Assembly (NCBI GenBank): GCA_033296875.1
Contig: MU860111.1
Span: 1 to 64,000, forward strand
DNA from: Achaetomium macrosporum
Lineage: Eukaryota > Ascomycota > Sordariomycetes > Sordariales > Chaetomiaceae
Direction of reading: 5' to 3'
DNA: 64,000 nucleotides
A program made the position numbers and the translations under genes. Under the pieces are notes generated by a model that was not told the origin of the DNA, ran no database searches, and saw only the letters and a program-made list of their open reading frames with translations. The first letter of the stretch is position 1; every line of letters starts with the position of its first letter. Positions 54,327-64,000 of this stretch are shown piece after piece.

Positions 54327-55544
54327 TCAGATATCACTGTAGGCCAACATCCTGGGCTCCTCCTGCCTGCCGACCAGCCAGGCCCAGGCGGCCGAGGGCG
54401 CGTAGCTGGAGGTTGTCGAGTACGAGCGCCCATAGTCAGCGCGCTCAAACAGGGTCGAATCGGCGCTTTTCATGCGCCCGACGTTCTCTGGTGTGGCAAT
54501 AGCCAGGAAATGCTCCCGCTCCGGCCCGGGGGCCAACGCCCTGATTACACACTTCGTCAGCTTCCAACAACGTACCTTACATACCATGCAAAAGCCAAAT
54601 GATCGCAATGAACACACATACAAGGCATTCCCAAAGATCCCATGGCACAGACTCGGCTCCTTCTTTAAGAGCCCCTGCGTCCAAATGCACTGCCGTCCTC
54701 TCCTGACCGCGGCATCGATCCGGTCACGCAAGTCCCGGGGGAAATGCGGGCGCAGCGCAAGCAGCGACAGCACAAACCCCGGCGCGCCGTGGCAGAACTG
54801 GACCAGCCCCTTCCCGCTGGGACCACTCTCCTCCGAGCTGGGCCAGTTGCCGTCGGGCAGCTGCATGGTGAGCAGCCTCTCGAGGATGGGCTGCACGCGG
54901 GGTGCCAGGGAGGGCGACGTGAGCACGAGCTGGGTGATGATGCCGATGTCGCCGTGCACGGCGCCCAGGTAGCGGCGGCCGTGCCACTGCCAGCGCGGGC
55001 CGCGGTTCAGGATGGTGTTGGAGATCTCGGCGATGGCCGGGTCGACCAGCTCGTTGCTGCCGGGCACCGCGTGCCGGACCATGCGCAGCAGGTACAGCGT
55101 CCCTGCGCGGCCGTAGAGCATCTCGTCCGGGTACTCCTCTACCTCCATGACTTGGGACACCGACGAGATGAATTGGCGGACGTCGGCCAGGTCCTTGGAC
55201 GCCGCGCAGCGGACGGCTTCGTAGGCGAGCTTCTCATCGCCGATGCCGCAGCCGTGGGAGCCGAGGCGGAGGTTGTGGCCGCGCGAGCCGGGGACGAGAT
55301 ACCGGTGCGCCCAGTGTTCGGCCGGCTTGCCGCTGATGGTCAGGTCGGGGCGGAGCGAAGAGACCTGCAGTAGTAGGTGGGCCACGCCGGTCGGGCCGCT
55401 CCATAGACCGTGCAGAGCCTCGTGGGCGTACCTGCTGCGTGGGGGGTAGTTGGCGACGATGTCTTCGAGCGCGGCCTCGAGGTACCTGTCGGTGTCGCCA
55501 GGGGTGAGGTGGGGCGCGTCGGTCACAAGGTGTCGCTGGTCCAT
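54327..55544 (-). CDS. LanC-like protein (eukaryotic LANCL type)
   Basis: Two exons (55544-54622, 54540-54327) give 378 residues. The LanC alpha/alpha toroid is indicated by repeated GxxG-type turns: HGLWSGPTGVAHLLL, LYGRAGTLYLL, LGAVHGDIGI (His197), QFCHGAPGF (Cys251) and LCHGIFGNA (Cys300, His301). Cys251, Cys300 and His301 are the zinc ligands, and His197 matches the catalytic His of bacterial LanC. The 81-nt intron (54621-54541) is a multiple of three without stop. Splicing yields GNALALAPGPEREHFLAIATPENV, as in other fungal LanC-like proteins, while retention would insert 27 residues. Eukaryotic homologues add glutathione to dehydroamino acids in damaged kinases. No lanthipeptide precursor or dehydratase is nearby. 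Confidence 0.9.
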   Translation of the reverse strand: MDQRHLVTDAPHLTPGDTDRYLEAALEDIVANYPPRSRYAHEALHGLWSGPTGVAHLLLQVSSLRPDLTISGKPAEHWAHRYLVPGSRGHNLRLGSHGCGIGDEKLAYEAVRCAASKDLADVRQFISSVSQVMEVEEYPDEMLYGRAGTLYLLRMVRHAVPGSNELVDPAIAEISNTILNRGPRWQWHGRRYLGAVHGDIGIITQLVLTSPSLAPRVQPILERLLTMQLPDGNWPSSEESGPSGKGLVQFCHGAPGFVLSLLALRPHFPRDLRDRIDAAVRRGRQCIWTQGLLKKEPSLCHGIFGNALYVCSLRSFGFCMVCKVRCWKLTKCVIRALAPGPEREHFLAIATPENVGRMKSADSTLFERADYGRSYSTTSSYAPSAAWAWLVGRQEEPRMLAYSDI

Positions 55545-56099
55545 TTTAGCTCTGTGGGGGTTGCCTCTTGCGCATCAGGGTCGCTGAGACACCACGGAGG
55601 GTACCGTGTGAGGGGCTTTGAGCCTTGGTTTGTGTGTTGAAGCTGGTGCAAATGTTGTGGAATGAAGATTAAGGTTACTTCTATTCAGTGCTTCTCGAAC
55701 TGGGTCTCTGGAATCAATCGACATCCCAGAAAGCATGAGACATTTGGGTCCGGTCTCAGCCTGTCGTCATTATGGCTGCTTCCAGAAGCTTGGCACTGCG
55801 GCTGGTTCAAAGAGGATCACTTTGAGACGCGGGGTGAAGCGGGGCACACGGAACGGGTGGGGCCGGGCAGTTCCGGAGCTGTCCGGGCTGATGGGGGCAG
55901 GTTCCATTCGGAACAGAGGCTGTTGGGAGGGAATTGTTAAGTTCGAGGCAGAGGAAAGTCATCCCAACTACCTAACCTTCACTTCTTCTTGGCTTCTGGT
56001 CTCTTTTATACAATCTGGAAATGCAATACAGCGCTAATGCTTGGGTGCCCAGGAGACAGCTCTAAGATGCCATGCTAATGTACACGAATAATCTCACAA
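55545..56099. other. intergenic upstream of the LanC-like gene
   Basis: 555 bp with no recognised gene. It separates the LanC-like promoter from the 3' end of the next minus-strand gene. Confidence 0.5.
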
Positions 56100-57335
56100 T
56101 CACTGCCCACTCTTCGCCTTGTCCGCGATCTTCCGTGCCTTATTGGCCTTTTCCTCCAGCATCTTCTTGAGGTCGTCCCTGGTCTCCTCTAACAGCTCCT
56201 TGCCCTCCGACGCATGCTTGTTCGCCACCTCGGTCAACAACCCGATGTTTTCCTGGATCATGCGACCTGCCTCGTCCGAAGACGTCCCCAGAACCTGGCC
56301 GAGCGCTCCGAAGCCACTGCTTCCACCCGCCGCCTTGGCGCCGGTTGACTTGGCCTTGTCGACGGCCTGTTTGACGTAGTCCTCGAGCTTGCCCTTGTCG
56401 CCGGCCTCTCCCAGCTTCTTAAGTTGCCCGAACAGGGCCATCACATTCCCTTGCTTGAGGGCATCTTGGTTTTCCGTGATCAGCTCCTTTACTCGCGGGT
56501 TCTTGTCGAGGTATGGCTTCGCTTCCTCCAACCTTTTGTTCCAGAGGTCATCGCCGATCTTACGGAGCTGCTCGATCCGTTCCTCGACAATCTTTCGCAC
56601 CTTATCTGCGGTCTCGACGGAGAATCCGCTGGACAGGGCGTCGTTGACCTGGCTCCACGTCTCGTCTACCAGCTTCCTGGCCTCCGGGCCGTAATTCTTG
56701 CCCATCTGCTTGAGCTGCCTTATCGGCTCGCCGACCTTGTCGTTTAGTTGCGGGTGGCGCTCGAGGAGCTGGTCGGCTGCGCTGCCGCTAAGGCTGGCAA
56801 TCTTCCGTGCCAAATTCGCCAAGGCGTCGTATGCCTTGGACATCGTCTCGAAGCTCAGACCGGTGCGCGCAATGTCCTGGAACTCCTTGTATGTCTCCGA
56901 GACAATCTTGTCCACTTCCTCGCCGTGCTCCTTCCGGACCGCTTCAAGATCGTTGAAGGCGCTGTCGACATACTGGCGGCCACCGGGGACCCATGCCACG
57001 TACGAGTAGCAGAACTGCTTGAGCTTGTCGACTGCTTCGTCCGTTGTCGGCGTCTTGTCTTTTATCGTGGCGGCAACCTGCTGGTATTTGTTGTCGATTT
57101 CTTTCGCTGCTGCGTTGACTTTGCGCGCTGTCTTTCCAGAGGGCGTCATGAGGTAGATGCCGTACAGAAGGCCTGCGCCCGCCACTCCGCCAGCGACCCC
57201 CGACATGAAGTGGTTTGAGCTCGTGCCGCTGCTCTGGGTGGACTGGAAGCGGCGCTGAGGCCGTGGCGCGCGGATGGCGCGGGCATTGCGAGCCGCTCCG
57301 GGAGCTACTCTGGTTGGGAATCGAGCGGAGAACAT
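56100..57335 (-). CDS. mitochondrial single-span helical protein, function unknown
   Basis: A single exon of 411 residues. The N-terminus (MFSARFPTRVAPGAARNARAIRAP and on to RRFQST) is a strong mitochondrial presequence with an RRFQS cleavage-like site. A Gly-rich membrane helix follows (FMSGVAGGVAGAGLLYGIYLM). The remaining about 340 residues are charged amphipathic helices, partly in tandem of about 70 residues, with Lys/Glu heptads (for example KLKQFCYSYVAWVPGGRQYVD, RKIVEERIEQLRKIGDDLW, LEETRDDLKKMLEEKANKARKIADKAK). The layout is like inner-membrane or MICOS-associated and apolipoprotein-like proteins, with the helical part facing the intermembrane space or matrix. I do not recognise a named family. 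Confidence 0.8.
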   Translation of the reverse strand: MFSARFPTRVAPGAARNARAIRAPRPQRRFQSTQSSGTSSNHFMSGVAGGVAGAGLLYGIYLMTPSGKTARKVNAAAKEIDNKYQQVAATIKDKTPTTDEAVDKLKQFCYSYVAWVPGGRQYVDSAFNDLEAVRKEHGEEVDKIVSETYKEFQDIARTGLSFETMSKAYDALANLARKIASLSGSAADQLLERHPQLNDKVGEPIRQLKQMGKNYGPEARKLVDETWSQVNDALSSGFSVETADKVRKIVEERIEQLRKIGDDLWNKRLEEAKPYLDKNPRVKELITENQDALKQGNVMALFGQLKKLGEAGDKGKLEDYVKQAVDKAKSTGAKAAGGSSGFGALGQVLGTSSDEAGRMIQENIGLLTEVANKHASEGKELLEETRDDLKKMLEEKANKARKIADKAKSGQ

Positions 57336-58621
57336 TGTGAAGGAGTAAATTGGAAAGTTTCTGAGGACTTGTGTTTGGGTAGTGCAAAGATGCAGAAGCC
57401 AATTGGTCGTATGAGAGTGTTTTATGGTTGAAGGTTCTTGTGTTTACTTGAGGTGCATATTTATGGCGACTCCGGCAACACAAGGACCGCTCCTTCCTTG
57501 GACTCGCTCGCATGTGAAAAGTAAAGCATGACGTTCGTGATCCCACTCTTGGAGTCGCAGACCGGACACGACATGCATGACATCACCGCCAAGCAAAAGC
57601 TGGATGATGTCATGGCTTGACCTCCAGCCCTAACCCTGGAATACACCACCCAACTACGCGACCCCTACTAATCGGGCATTCTAGGGTCAATAGGCTTGAG
57701 ATAGGTCACTCACTCTAGAGCCTTGAATGGTGCAGGAGGTTGTTCTGTTCAAATGCAATTGACGCTCTGCTAACGGTATTTTCCACCGCCTTTCCGGCTG
57801 TCTGCTGCGCGGTCTCGCCTCCTCGGCCGGGGCTTGGAGGACAGGCATTCTCCAACTTTTGGTGGACCTTCCCCGCAATCCCCGCTGCTGAGAACCGGGA
57901 ATTGGAGGGAAAGAAAACATCAACAGCAGAATGAATTGGTTCAATCACGGACTCACGACCAAATGCAATGAGAGTCATACGAGACAACGAGATCCAGAAT
58001 ATGGGTCCCATGCCTGGTAAAGCGTACCTGCGGCGCGATGTTATGCCGCAGCTAAAGACAACGGCGGCTTGCCTCGTTACGACCCGCGATCTTTGATCTC
58101 GCCAATTTGCCATGCCTGCCAAGCGCATTTGACTTGAATGTCCCACCCGGCAAAATACACATCGCCCTTTTACCCGGCCAACACCGGTTGGAAGTTTTGG
58201 AATCTGGCCTGCGCGACTTGCCCCTGGGCCACACCTCATATCGGCTGAATTGCAGCTCCCGCTTGGGAAATGAGCCCCCTGCAGCGAACCAGCAGCCCGG
58301 TCCCAAGACTCCAACCTCCAGGAGAACGGGTCGCGGCCCGGCCTAGATCAATGGACGATTGGACGTCCACCACTCACCCGGCACCCGGACGTCGAAATAT
58401 GGAGGCGACGTCGCATCCCGCTTGTTGGGGCGAGGTAGCATCAACGACAACACCCGGTACTATTGGCGCAGATCCGGGGAGATGGGATTGCGGACCGCTG
58501 CCCTGCGTGAGCACCGCGTGTGTAATAATAAATACGGACAGCTGCTCGTCTGCCTTCTATTCCGTCCCATCCCGCGCAGACAGCCGTCACTCTCTCCGGC
58601 ATACCGCACCCAGCCGTTACG
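57336..58621. other. divergent intergenic region, promoter of the GH10 xylanase
   Basis: No gene seen. Two GGC(A/T)4 motifs in opposite orientation (58105-58111 and 58149-58155) and an AT-rich aataataaata at about 58523 belong to the xylanase promoter. Confidence 0.5.
58105..58155. promoter_or_regulatory. pair of Xyr1/XlnR-type GGCW4 motifs
   Basis: ATTTGCC (58105-58111, minus orientation) and GGCAAAA (58149-58155, plus orientation) fit the GGC(A/T)4 consensus of the xylanase regulator Xyr1. They sit about 470-515 bp upstream of the xylanase ATG. The motif is short, so this is suggestive only. Confidence 0.35.
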
Positions 58622-59881
58622 ATGCATCTCGCTTCCTCGCTGCTCTTCCTAGCCTCCCTGCCCATGGGGATGGCTAACAACGGCAAAGGCAAACCTGGGT
58701 GCAAGAAGGGGCTCAACATCCTTGCCAAGCAGGCCGGTCTCAAGTACTTCGGCGCTGCCACCGACTCGCCAGGCCAGCGCGAGCGTGCCGGCCTCGAGGC
58801 TGCCTACCCCCAGTATGACCAGATCATGTGGAAGTCGGGCGAGTTTGGGCAGACGACGCCGACGAACGGCCAGAAGGTACAGTACTCAGACGTCGGCGTT
58901 CCCGAATTGGCTGCTCACGTTTCCATAGTGGCTATTCAGCGAGCCCACGCGCGGCGGGTTCAACTTCACCGAGGGCGAGATCGTAACGTCCCTGGCGAAG
59001 AAGCACGGCTACTACCTGCGCTGCCACGCGCTGGTGTGGCACAGCCAGCTGGCGCCCTGGGTCGAGAGCACCGAGTGGACGGCCGACGAGCTCCGGCAGG
59101 CCATCGTCAACCACATCACCCACGTGATGGGCCACTGGAAGGGCCAGTGCTACGCGTGGGACGTGGTAAACGAGGCGCTCAACGAGGACGGCACCTACCG
59201 GCAGTCCGTCTTCTACAACGTGCTCGGCGAGGAGTACATCAAGCTGGCCTTCAAGACGGCCTCCAGGGTCGACCCGCACGCCAAGCTGTACTACAACGAC
59301 TACAACCTCGAGTCGCCCAGCAACAAGACGGCGGGCGCCGCCAACATCGTCAGGATGCTGCGCAAGGAGGGCATCCGCATCGACGGCGTCGGCCTGCAGG
59401 CGCACCTGACCGCCGAGCGCCACCCCACCCTCGACCAGCACATCGACGCCATCTCGGGCTTCACCCAGCTCGGCGTCGAGGTCGCCCTCACCGAGCTCGA
59501 CGTGCGGATCACGATGCCCGCCACGGCCGAGAAGCTGGCTCTGCAGAGGGAAGCCTACAAGAACGTGAGTTTACTACTAACTTGCTCCCTCTCCATCAGT
59601 GAGTGTCTGTGTTGAATATTAACATACCCTTCCCCAAGGCGGTCGGCGCATGCGTCCAGGTCCGCGGCTGCATCGGCGTGACCATCTGGGACTTCTATGA
59701 CCCCTTCAGCTGGGTGCCCTACACCTTCCCCGGCCAGGGCGCCCCGCTGCTGTGGTTCGACAACTTCACCACCCACCCTGCGTATGACGGCGTGGTCGAG
59801 GCGTTGACCAACAAGACAAGCGGCCGTGGCAAGGGCAAGGGCAAGGGCAACAGCCGTCGGGCGCAGTTGTGGACGGCTTGA
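58622..59881 (+). CDS. GH10 endo-1,4-beta-xylanase, secreted
   Basis: Three exons (58622-58876, 58929-59564, 59639-59881) give 377 residues. A signal peptide (MHLASSLLFLASLPMGMA) leads to a GH10 barrel: KYFGAATDSP, HALVWHSQLAPWV, WDVVNEAL with acid/base Glu167, YNDYNLE, GVGLQAHL, VALTELDVRI with nucleophile Glu274, and GVTIWDFYDPFSWVP. The enzyme cuts internal xylan bonds by retention. There is no carbohydrate-binding module; the protein ends in a short basic Gly-Lys tail (GRGKGKGKGNSRRA) that is unusual for GH10. Intron 1 splits the region before WLFSEP, and intron 2 lies between YKN and AVGACVQ. Confidence 0.94.
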
Positions 59882-60944
59882 GATGGGCGGAGGAGAGCTA
59901 GGGGGTTCATAGGGATTCGAGGTTTGTGTTCCTATCTATCAATTATAGTAAGTAATAAATGCGAGGTCGATATCAATTGCCGCATTCATCTTTTATTTGT
60001 CCGACCTCAATTGTCATAGCGCATTGGAAACCGGCATTATTATGATGACTTGGTGGCAGAATCAGAAGCGGAGCAACGCAGACTGAACGTACAGGTCAGA
60101 TATAACGAGATGTTCTCTAGGTTCCAATAATGAAGACCTCCTACAAAACCAGCAACTGAGAGTCTTCAGCGGCTGCGCGATGCTGCAGCGAAGTACATCC
60201 CGCCATTCTCCGTCAGACTCGGACCATGGCGCGGTAGAGGGGTTGAGCGAGCAATCATGGAGCGGCGGAATCAGTGGACTGCAACTGCTGAATGACTACC
60301 TATGAAATGTGAGTTGAGCGCATTGAACCGAGTACTTATGTCTCCCCTGACCTGATTGCTCATGTAAGACTGCTGGCAGTCTCAGTTTCGAACAGACCGA
60401 GCCTTGACCGTCTTCCAGGAAGCTTGGAAGCCACCAGGGATAAAAACCCTTTCATAAGGCTTCGCGCCGCTTCCTCACAGGCGCATGGCATCAGAAAAGG
60501 CAACTAAAAAGTCCAATTCTCGTCAGCACGTTCTCAACCAAACAGCTGAATGCTGTGCCGCCGTGCCAACACCGTCGAGGCGGAGCGTTTCACGATCGCC
60601 TTGCTGAGCTTCCACGCCGCAAATGTGCAACAAACAGCACGAACTGCCGGCAGAAACGAACCCTCGCATTTTCAGACCATTACCGGCAAAATGCGGCTCA
60701 GCACGCTGTTGGCAGTTGGTTGATTCAGACGTCCTCCCCTACCGCCTCCTTGGGTCTGGACTCTCACCAGGGGTCTTTTTGCTCCTTGAGAGCTAAACTT
60801 GGCCCTTGAAGTTCTGGAATAAAGTTGGAGTGCCGTATGATACAGATGTGGCTCATTCTCGGCGATATTTAAACTGAGAGGAAGGCCCCTCCTTCAGGTC
60901 GCCTGAACTACGTACGCGGGTAGTACAACTTCCCTCAACTCAAG
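59882..60944. other. intergenic upstream of the TRK transporter gene
   Basis: About 1.06 kb, no gene recognised. Short Gln/Glu-rich open pieces near 60055-60230 may be decayed coding sequence but match nothing I know. Confidence 0.45.
59954..59959 (+). terminator. poly(A) signal of the xylanase gene
   Basis: AATAAA 73 bp after the xylanase stop codon. Confidence 0.45.
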
Positions 60945-63535
60945 ATGACGATGAAGTGGATAGACACAATTCACAAGCGGATCGACGACTTCGGCGAGCG
61001 GCACTCGGAGGGCCGGCTGGCCGAGTGGGCGCGCAAGATCCGGCCCTATCTGCCGCCGATCAACTTCATCACGGTGCACTACGCCTACTTCATCCTGAGC
61101 TGCCTCTTCTTCGCCCTGGTGTTCTGGGGCACGGGCTCGCCGTCCAGCCTGCAGATCAGCTTCCTCGACAGCCTGTACCTCAGCATGTCGGCGCTGACGT
61201 CGACGGGCATGAACACGGTCAACGTCAGCCAGATGTCGACGGGCCAGCAGGTCGTCCTGTTCCTGGCCATGCTGCTCGGCCACCCCGTGCTGATCTCGCT
61301 GTGGACCGTGCTCTTCCGGCGGCACGTCTTTGAGAAGCGGTTCCGGGCCATCGTCAAGGCGGAGCGCGAGAGGAGGCTGCGGTCGTCGGCGGCATCGCGA
61401 TCCTCCCTGGGGCTGTCGTCGGGCATCTCGGAGCTGCTCGCCCTGGCGCGGCTCCGCTCCCGGACCAAGGCACGGAGCGACGACCAGCTGCCCGGCGTAG
61501 GCACTCGGATCCACGAGCCTCCCCCACAGCCCCGGCTGATTGCGCGAGCGACCGCCCCGCCCCAGATCCTCACAGACGACCGCGATGTCGAGGCGGGCCT
61601 CGCTCCGATCCAGGAAGGCCGCCCGTTGCCCCAGACACCGGGCCAGAAGAGCACGCGCAGCATCGCCTTCGCGGAGCCGCCGCGGAGTCAGACGGACCAG
61701 AACGCCGGCAACACTAATAATAATAGGGAAAGCATCGCGGTGCGCAACTTCCTCGAGGAGAAGCGAAAGCACGTCGGGCGCAACGGCGAGTTCTTCAACC
61801 TGACGCTCAAGGAGCGCGAGTACCTGGGCGGGGTCGAGTACCGGGCGGTGGAGGTGCTGGTGGTGACGGTGGGCATGTACTTTGTGCTGTGGCAGGTGCT
61901 CGGGGCGGTGGCGCTGGGCGCGTGGATCGCGGTGCACGCGCCCGAGATCCCGGCCGTGAACGCGCAGAACCCGTGGTGGGCGGGCGTGTTCCTGGCGGTG
62001 TCGGCCTTTACCAACGGCGGCATGACGCTGCTGGACGCGGGCATGACCGTGTTCCAGTCGGGCTACTACTTTGTGCTGATCGTGGTGTCGCTGCTCATCC
62101 TGGCGGGCAGCCAGGCGTCGCCCATCTTTCTGCGGTTTATCATCTGGGTGCTGTCGAAGCTGCTGCGCTTCTCGACCAAGGACGACAACTACGCCGTGTG
62201 GAAGGAGACGTTCGACTTCATCCTGCAGTACCCGCGCCGCGTCTACATCAACATGTTCCCCGCGCGCCCGACCTGGATGCTGACCATCTGGCTCGGCGGG
62301 TTCCTGATCGTCGACTGGGCCATGTTCTTCCTGCTCAACATCGGGAACAGCGTCATCGAGAGCATCCCGCCGGGCCCGCGGGTCATGGATGGGCTATTCC
62401 AGTCTGTGTGTAAGTGTCAAAAAATACTACCCAACCCTTATAGTACCTTACTCAGACCAAGCTAACCTATGCAGCCATCCTATCCGGCGGTTTTGCCGTT
62501 GTCCCGATCTCGGCAGTATACTTCGGTCTGCAGGTGCTGTGGCTGATCAAGATGTACGCCTCGGCGTACCCGACCTCGATCACGGTGCGCGGGTCCAACG
62601 TGTACGAGGAGCGCTCGCTGGGCATCTACGCCGGCGACGAGCCAGAAGAAAGCAGCGCGGCCACCGCCAGTGGCGACAGCAGCCAGGAAAAGAATGCGGG
62701 CGCGCCGATGGCCGCCGGCGGGCTGTTCCTCTCCCCGAACCCGGCGAGTGCCATGCAGACGATGCCGCAGACGCCCATGTCGGCGACCTCGCAAGCGTCC
62801 CGCCTGTCCAGCATCTCCCAGGCCTCCCGGAGAGGGCTCGACAAGATCGTGGGCATCGGCCGCGAGGGCACCGCCATCATCGGCCGGCAGCTGCAGCGGC
62901 GCATGACGGGCTTCCAGGGCGTGGGTGTCGCGCCGGTGCATCCCCGACGCCCCCTGAAGAAAGTCAGCCTCAACACGCCCCGGTCCGCCACCACCCCCGA
63001 CACGGGCATGATCATCAGCAGCAGCGGCAACAGCAGCCGCACGGTCTCAGTGGCCGAGAGCCACACGCCCGCAGCGGGGGGCGGACCGCAGGACCTCGTC
63101 TCGCACCACGTGCGCAGCCAGCTGTCGCACGACGTGTGGTGGATCGCGCTGGCCTTCTTCCTGATCACCATCATCGAGACGGCGCACACGTTATCCGACC
63201 CGGCCGCCTACAGCCTGTTCAACATCCTGTTCGAGATCGTGTCGGCGTACGCCAACAACGGCGTCAGCGTCGGCCTGCCGACGGCCTCGTACAGCTTCAG
63301 CGGCGGCTGGCACGCCGGGTCCAAGTTCGTGCTGATTCTCGTCATGCTCCGCGGCCGCCACCGCGACCTGCCGGTCGCCCTCGATCGGGCCGTCAAGCTG
63401 CCGAGTGTGGATCTGGATGAGCAGGAGGAGGACGATGCTGAGATTCGTCGCGCTATTAGCAGGACCCCGAATCTGGGTGGGCTGAGCCCGGTTTTGAATT
63501 CGCCTGGTCTGGTTAGGCCGTTTCATCCCATGTAG
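60945..63535 (+). CDS. TRK-type potassium transporter
   Basis: Two exons (60945-62409, 62475-63535; 65-nt intron) give 841 residues. Four membrane-pore-membrane units of the TrkH/Ktr superfamily are visible from their pore loops: SALTSTGMNTVN, SAFTNGGMTLLD, SVSILSGGFAVV and SAYANNGVSVGLP, each with the filter Gly. A long cytosolic loop (residues about 145-290) separates unit 1 from unit 2, as in fungal TRK1, and another Ser-rich loop lies before the last unit. Fungal TRKs bring potassium into the cell across the plasma membrane. The intron falls inside the third pore loop; splicing gives FQSVSILSGG, matching the family. The C-terminus is a short acidic and Ser/Pro tail. Confidence 0.92.
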
Positions 63536-64000
63536 TTATAATTGCTACTCGGCTTTTCTTTTTGTTGTTCGTGTTGGGAAGAGTCCTATTCCCCGTTTTC
63601 TGATAGGGTTGTTGATAAGTAGGAGTACTAAGTAGCCATACACATATTACATAGTACTAAGTTAATCTTGTTCTCGTCTTCGGAGCCGTGACGACTTGCC
63701 GATGTGTTTGTGGTTCCCCCTTGGCCCAATATCCTTCCTGACTCGAGTTGCATTGCCATCGCCAACTCCACCAACTCCCCCGGTTCCGGATGCCGTCCCA
63801 ACGCTTTGAGACCCGTCATGGAACCCCCACCGGATCCCACCACGGCAGATGCTGGACAGAGGCTCTGCAGGGCTCACTTGGCAATTGCTTGTTTCCCTTG
63901 GCTCATCGGCCCGGTCGAGACACCACAAATGTTCGGAGCTCCGACGCGCGGTGTTTTCCCTGCTCCAGGTCTGGGGCATAAGGCCAGCATCAGTGCATCA
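63536..64000. other. 3' flank of the TRK gene to window end
   Basis: 465 bp without a recognised gene. Confidence 0.5.

Noticed and set aside
60050..60290. Short Glu/Gln/Arg-rich open pieces suggesting a coiled-coil relic
   Set aside because: Too short and broken, and no family could be named.
60894..61937. 347-codon minus-strand frame
   Set aside because: Antisense shadow of the TRK transporter; Arg/His/Gln-rich without domains.

Overview
The window looks like nuclear DNA of a filamentous ascomycete, most likely a sordariomycete of the Sordariales/Chaetomiaceae type. This is inferred from the gene families (GH10 xylanase, X325/BIM1-like protein, HeLo-like domain protein, CTF1/Far-type Zn2Cys6 regulator), from the short introns (48-81 nt, GT...AG, often with a CTAAC-like branch site), from C-rich third codon positions and from wide intergenic gaps. 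No database search was possible, so the lineage is inference. Gene models were built by hand from splice sites and reading-frame continuity. I found no tRNA, rRNA or CRISPR array.

Left part (1-15 kb): a hAT transposase cut by the window edge, a relic resembling the N-terminal domain of fungal STAND proteins, a mitochondrial BolA3-like gene, a secreted subtilisin with a PA insert, an unrecognised small secreted protein, a possible Gln-rich micro-gene and an unrecognised 251-residue protein.

15-31 kb: a seven-exon CTF1/Far-like regulator faces an enoyl-CoA hydratase with a possible peroxisomal AKI tail. That gene is divergent from a thioesterase-like gene, which suggests a small fatty-acid block. 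Next a GPI-anchored X325/BIM1-like copper protein is head-to-head with a ferric reductase. Their shared promoter holds one exact TTTGCTCA, the yeast Mac1 site, so this may be a copper/iron uptake pair. Arginyl-tRNA synthetase follows, with two plausible starts, a GC-AG intron and a 7-nt last exon. Then comes a five-exon cytochrome P450.

31-42 kb: a berberine-bridge-type FAD oxidase with intact splice sites but four in-frame stops, a Mae1/SLAC1-type transporter, an OPT oligopeptide-transporter relic and the 1,733-residue ERAD ubiquitin ligase DOA10/SSM4. P450, dead oxidase and transporter could be remains of a metabolic cluster.

42-64 kb: a 208-bp MITE-like element, a 1,239-residue repetitive helical protein ending in KDEL, then the most unusual gene of the window. 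This is a 1,288-residue protein joining a HeLo-like domain, a degenerate pseudokinase and a trypsin-like protease with an apparent His-Asp-Ser triad. It recalls the HeLo plus pseudokinase layout of MLKL-type cell-death proteins, with a protease added. The rest is a LanC-like gene, a mitochondrial helical protein, a GH10 xylanase with two Xyr1-like promoter motifs and a fungal TRK potassium transporter.
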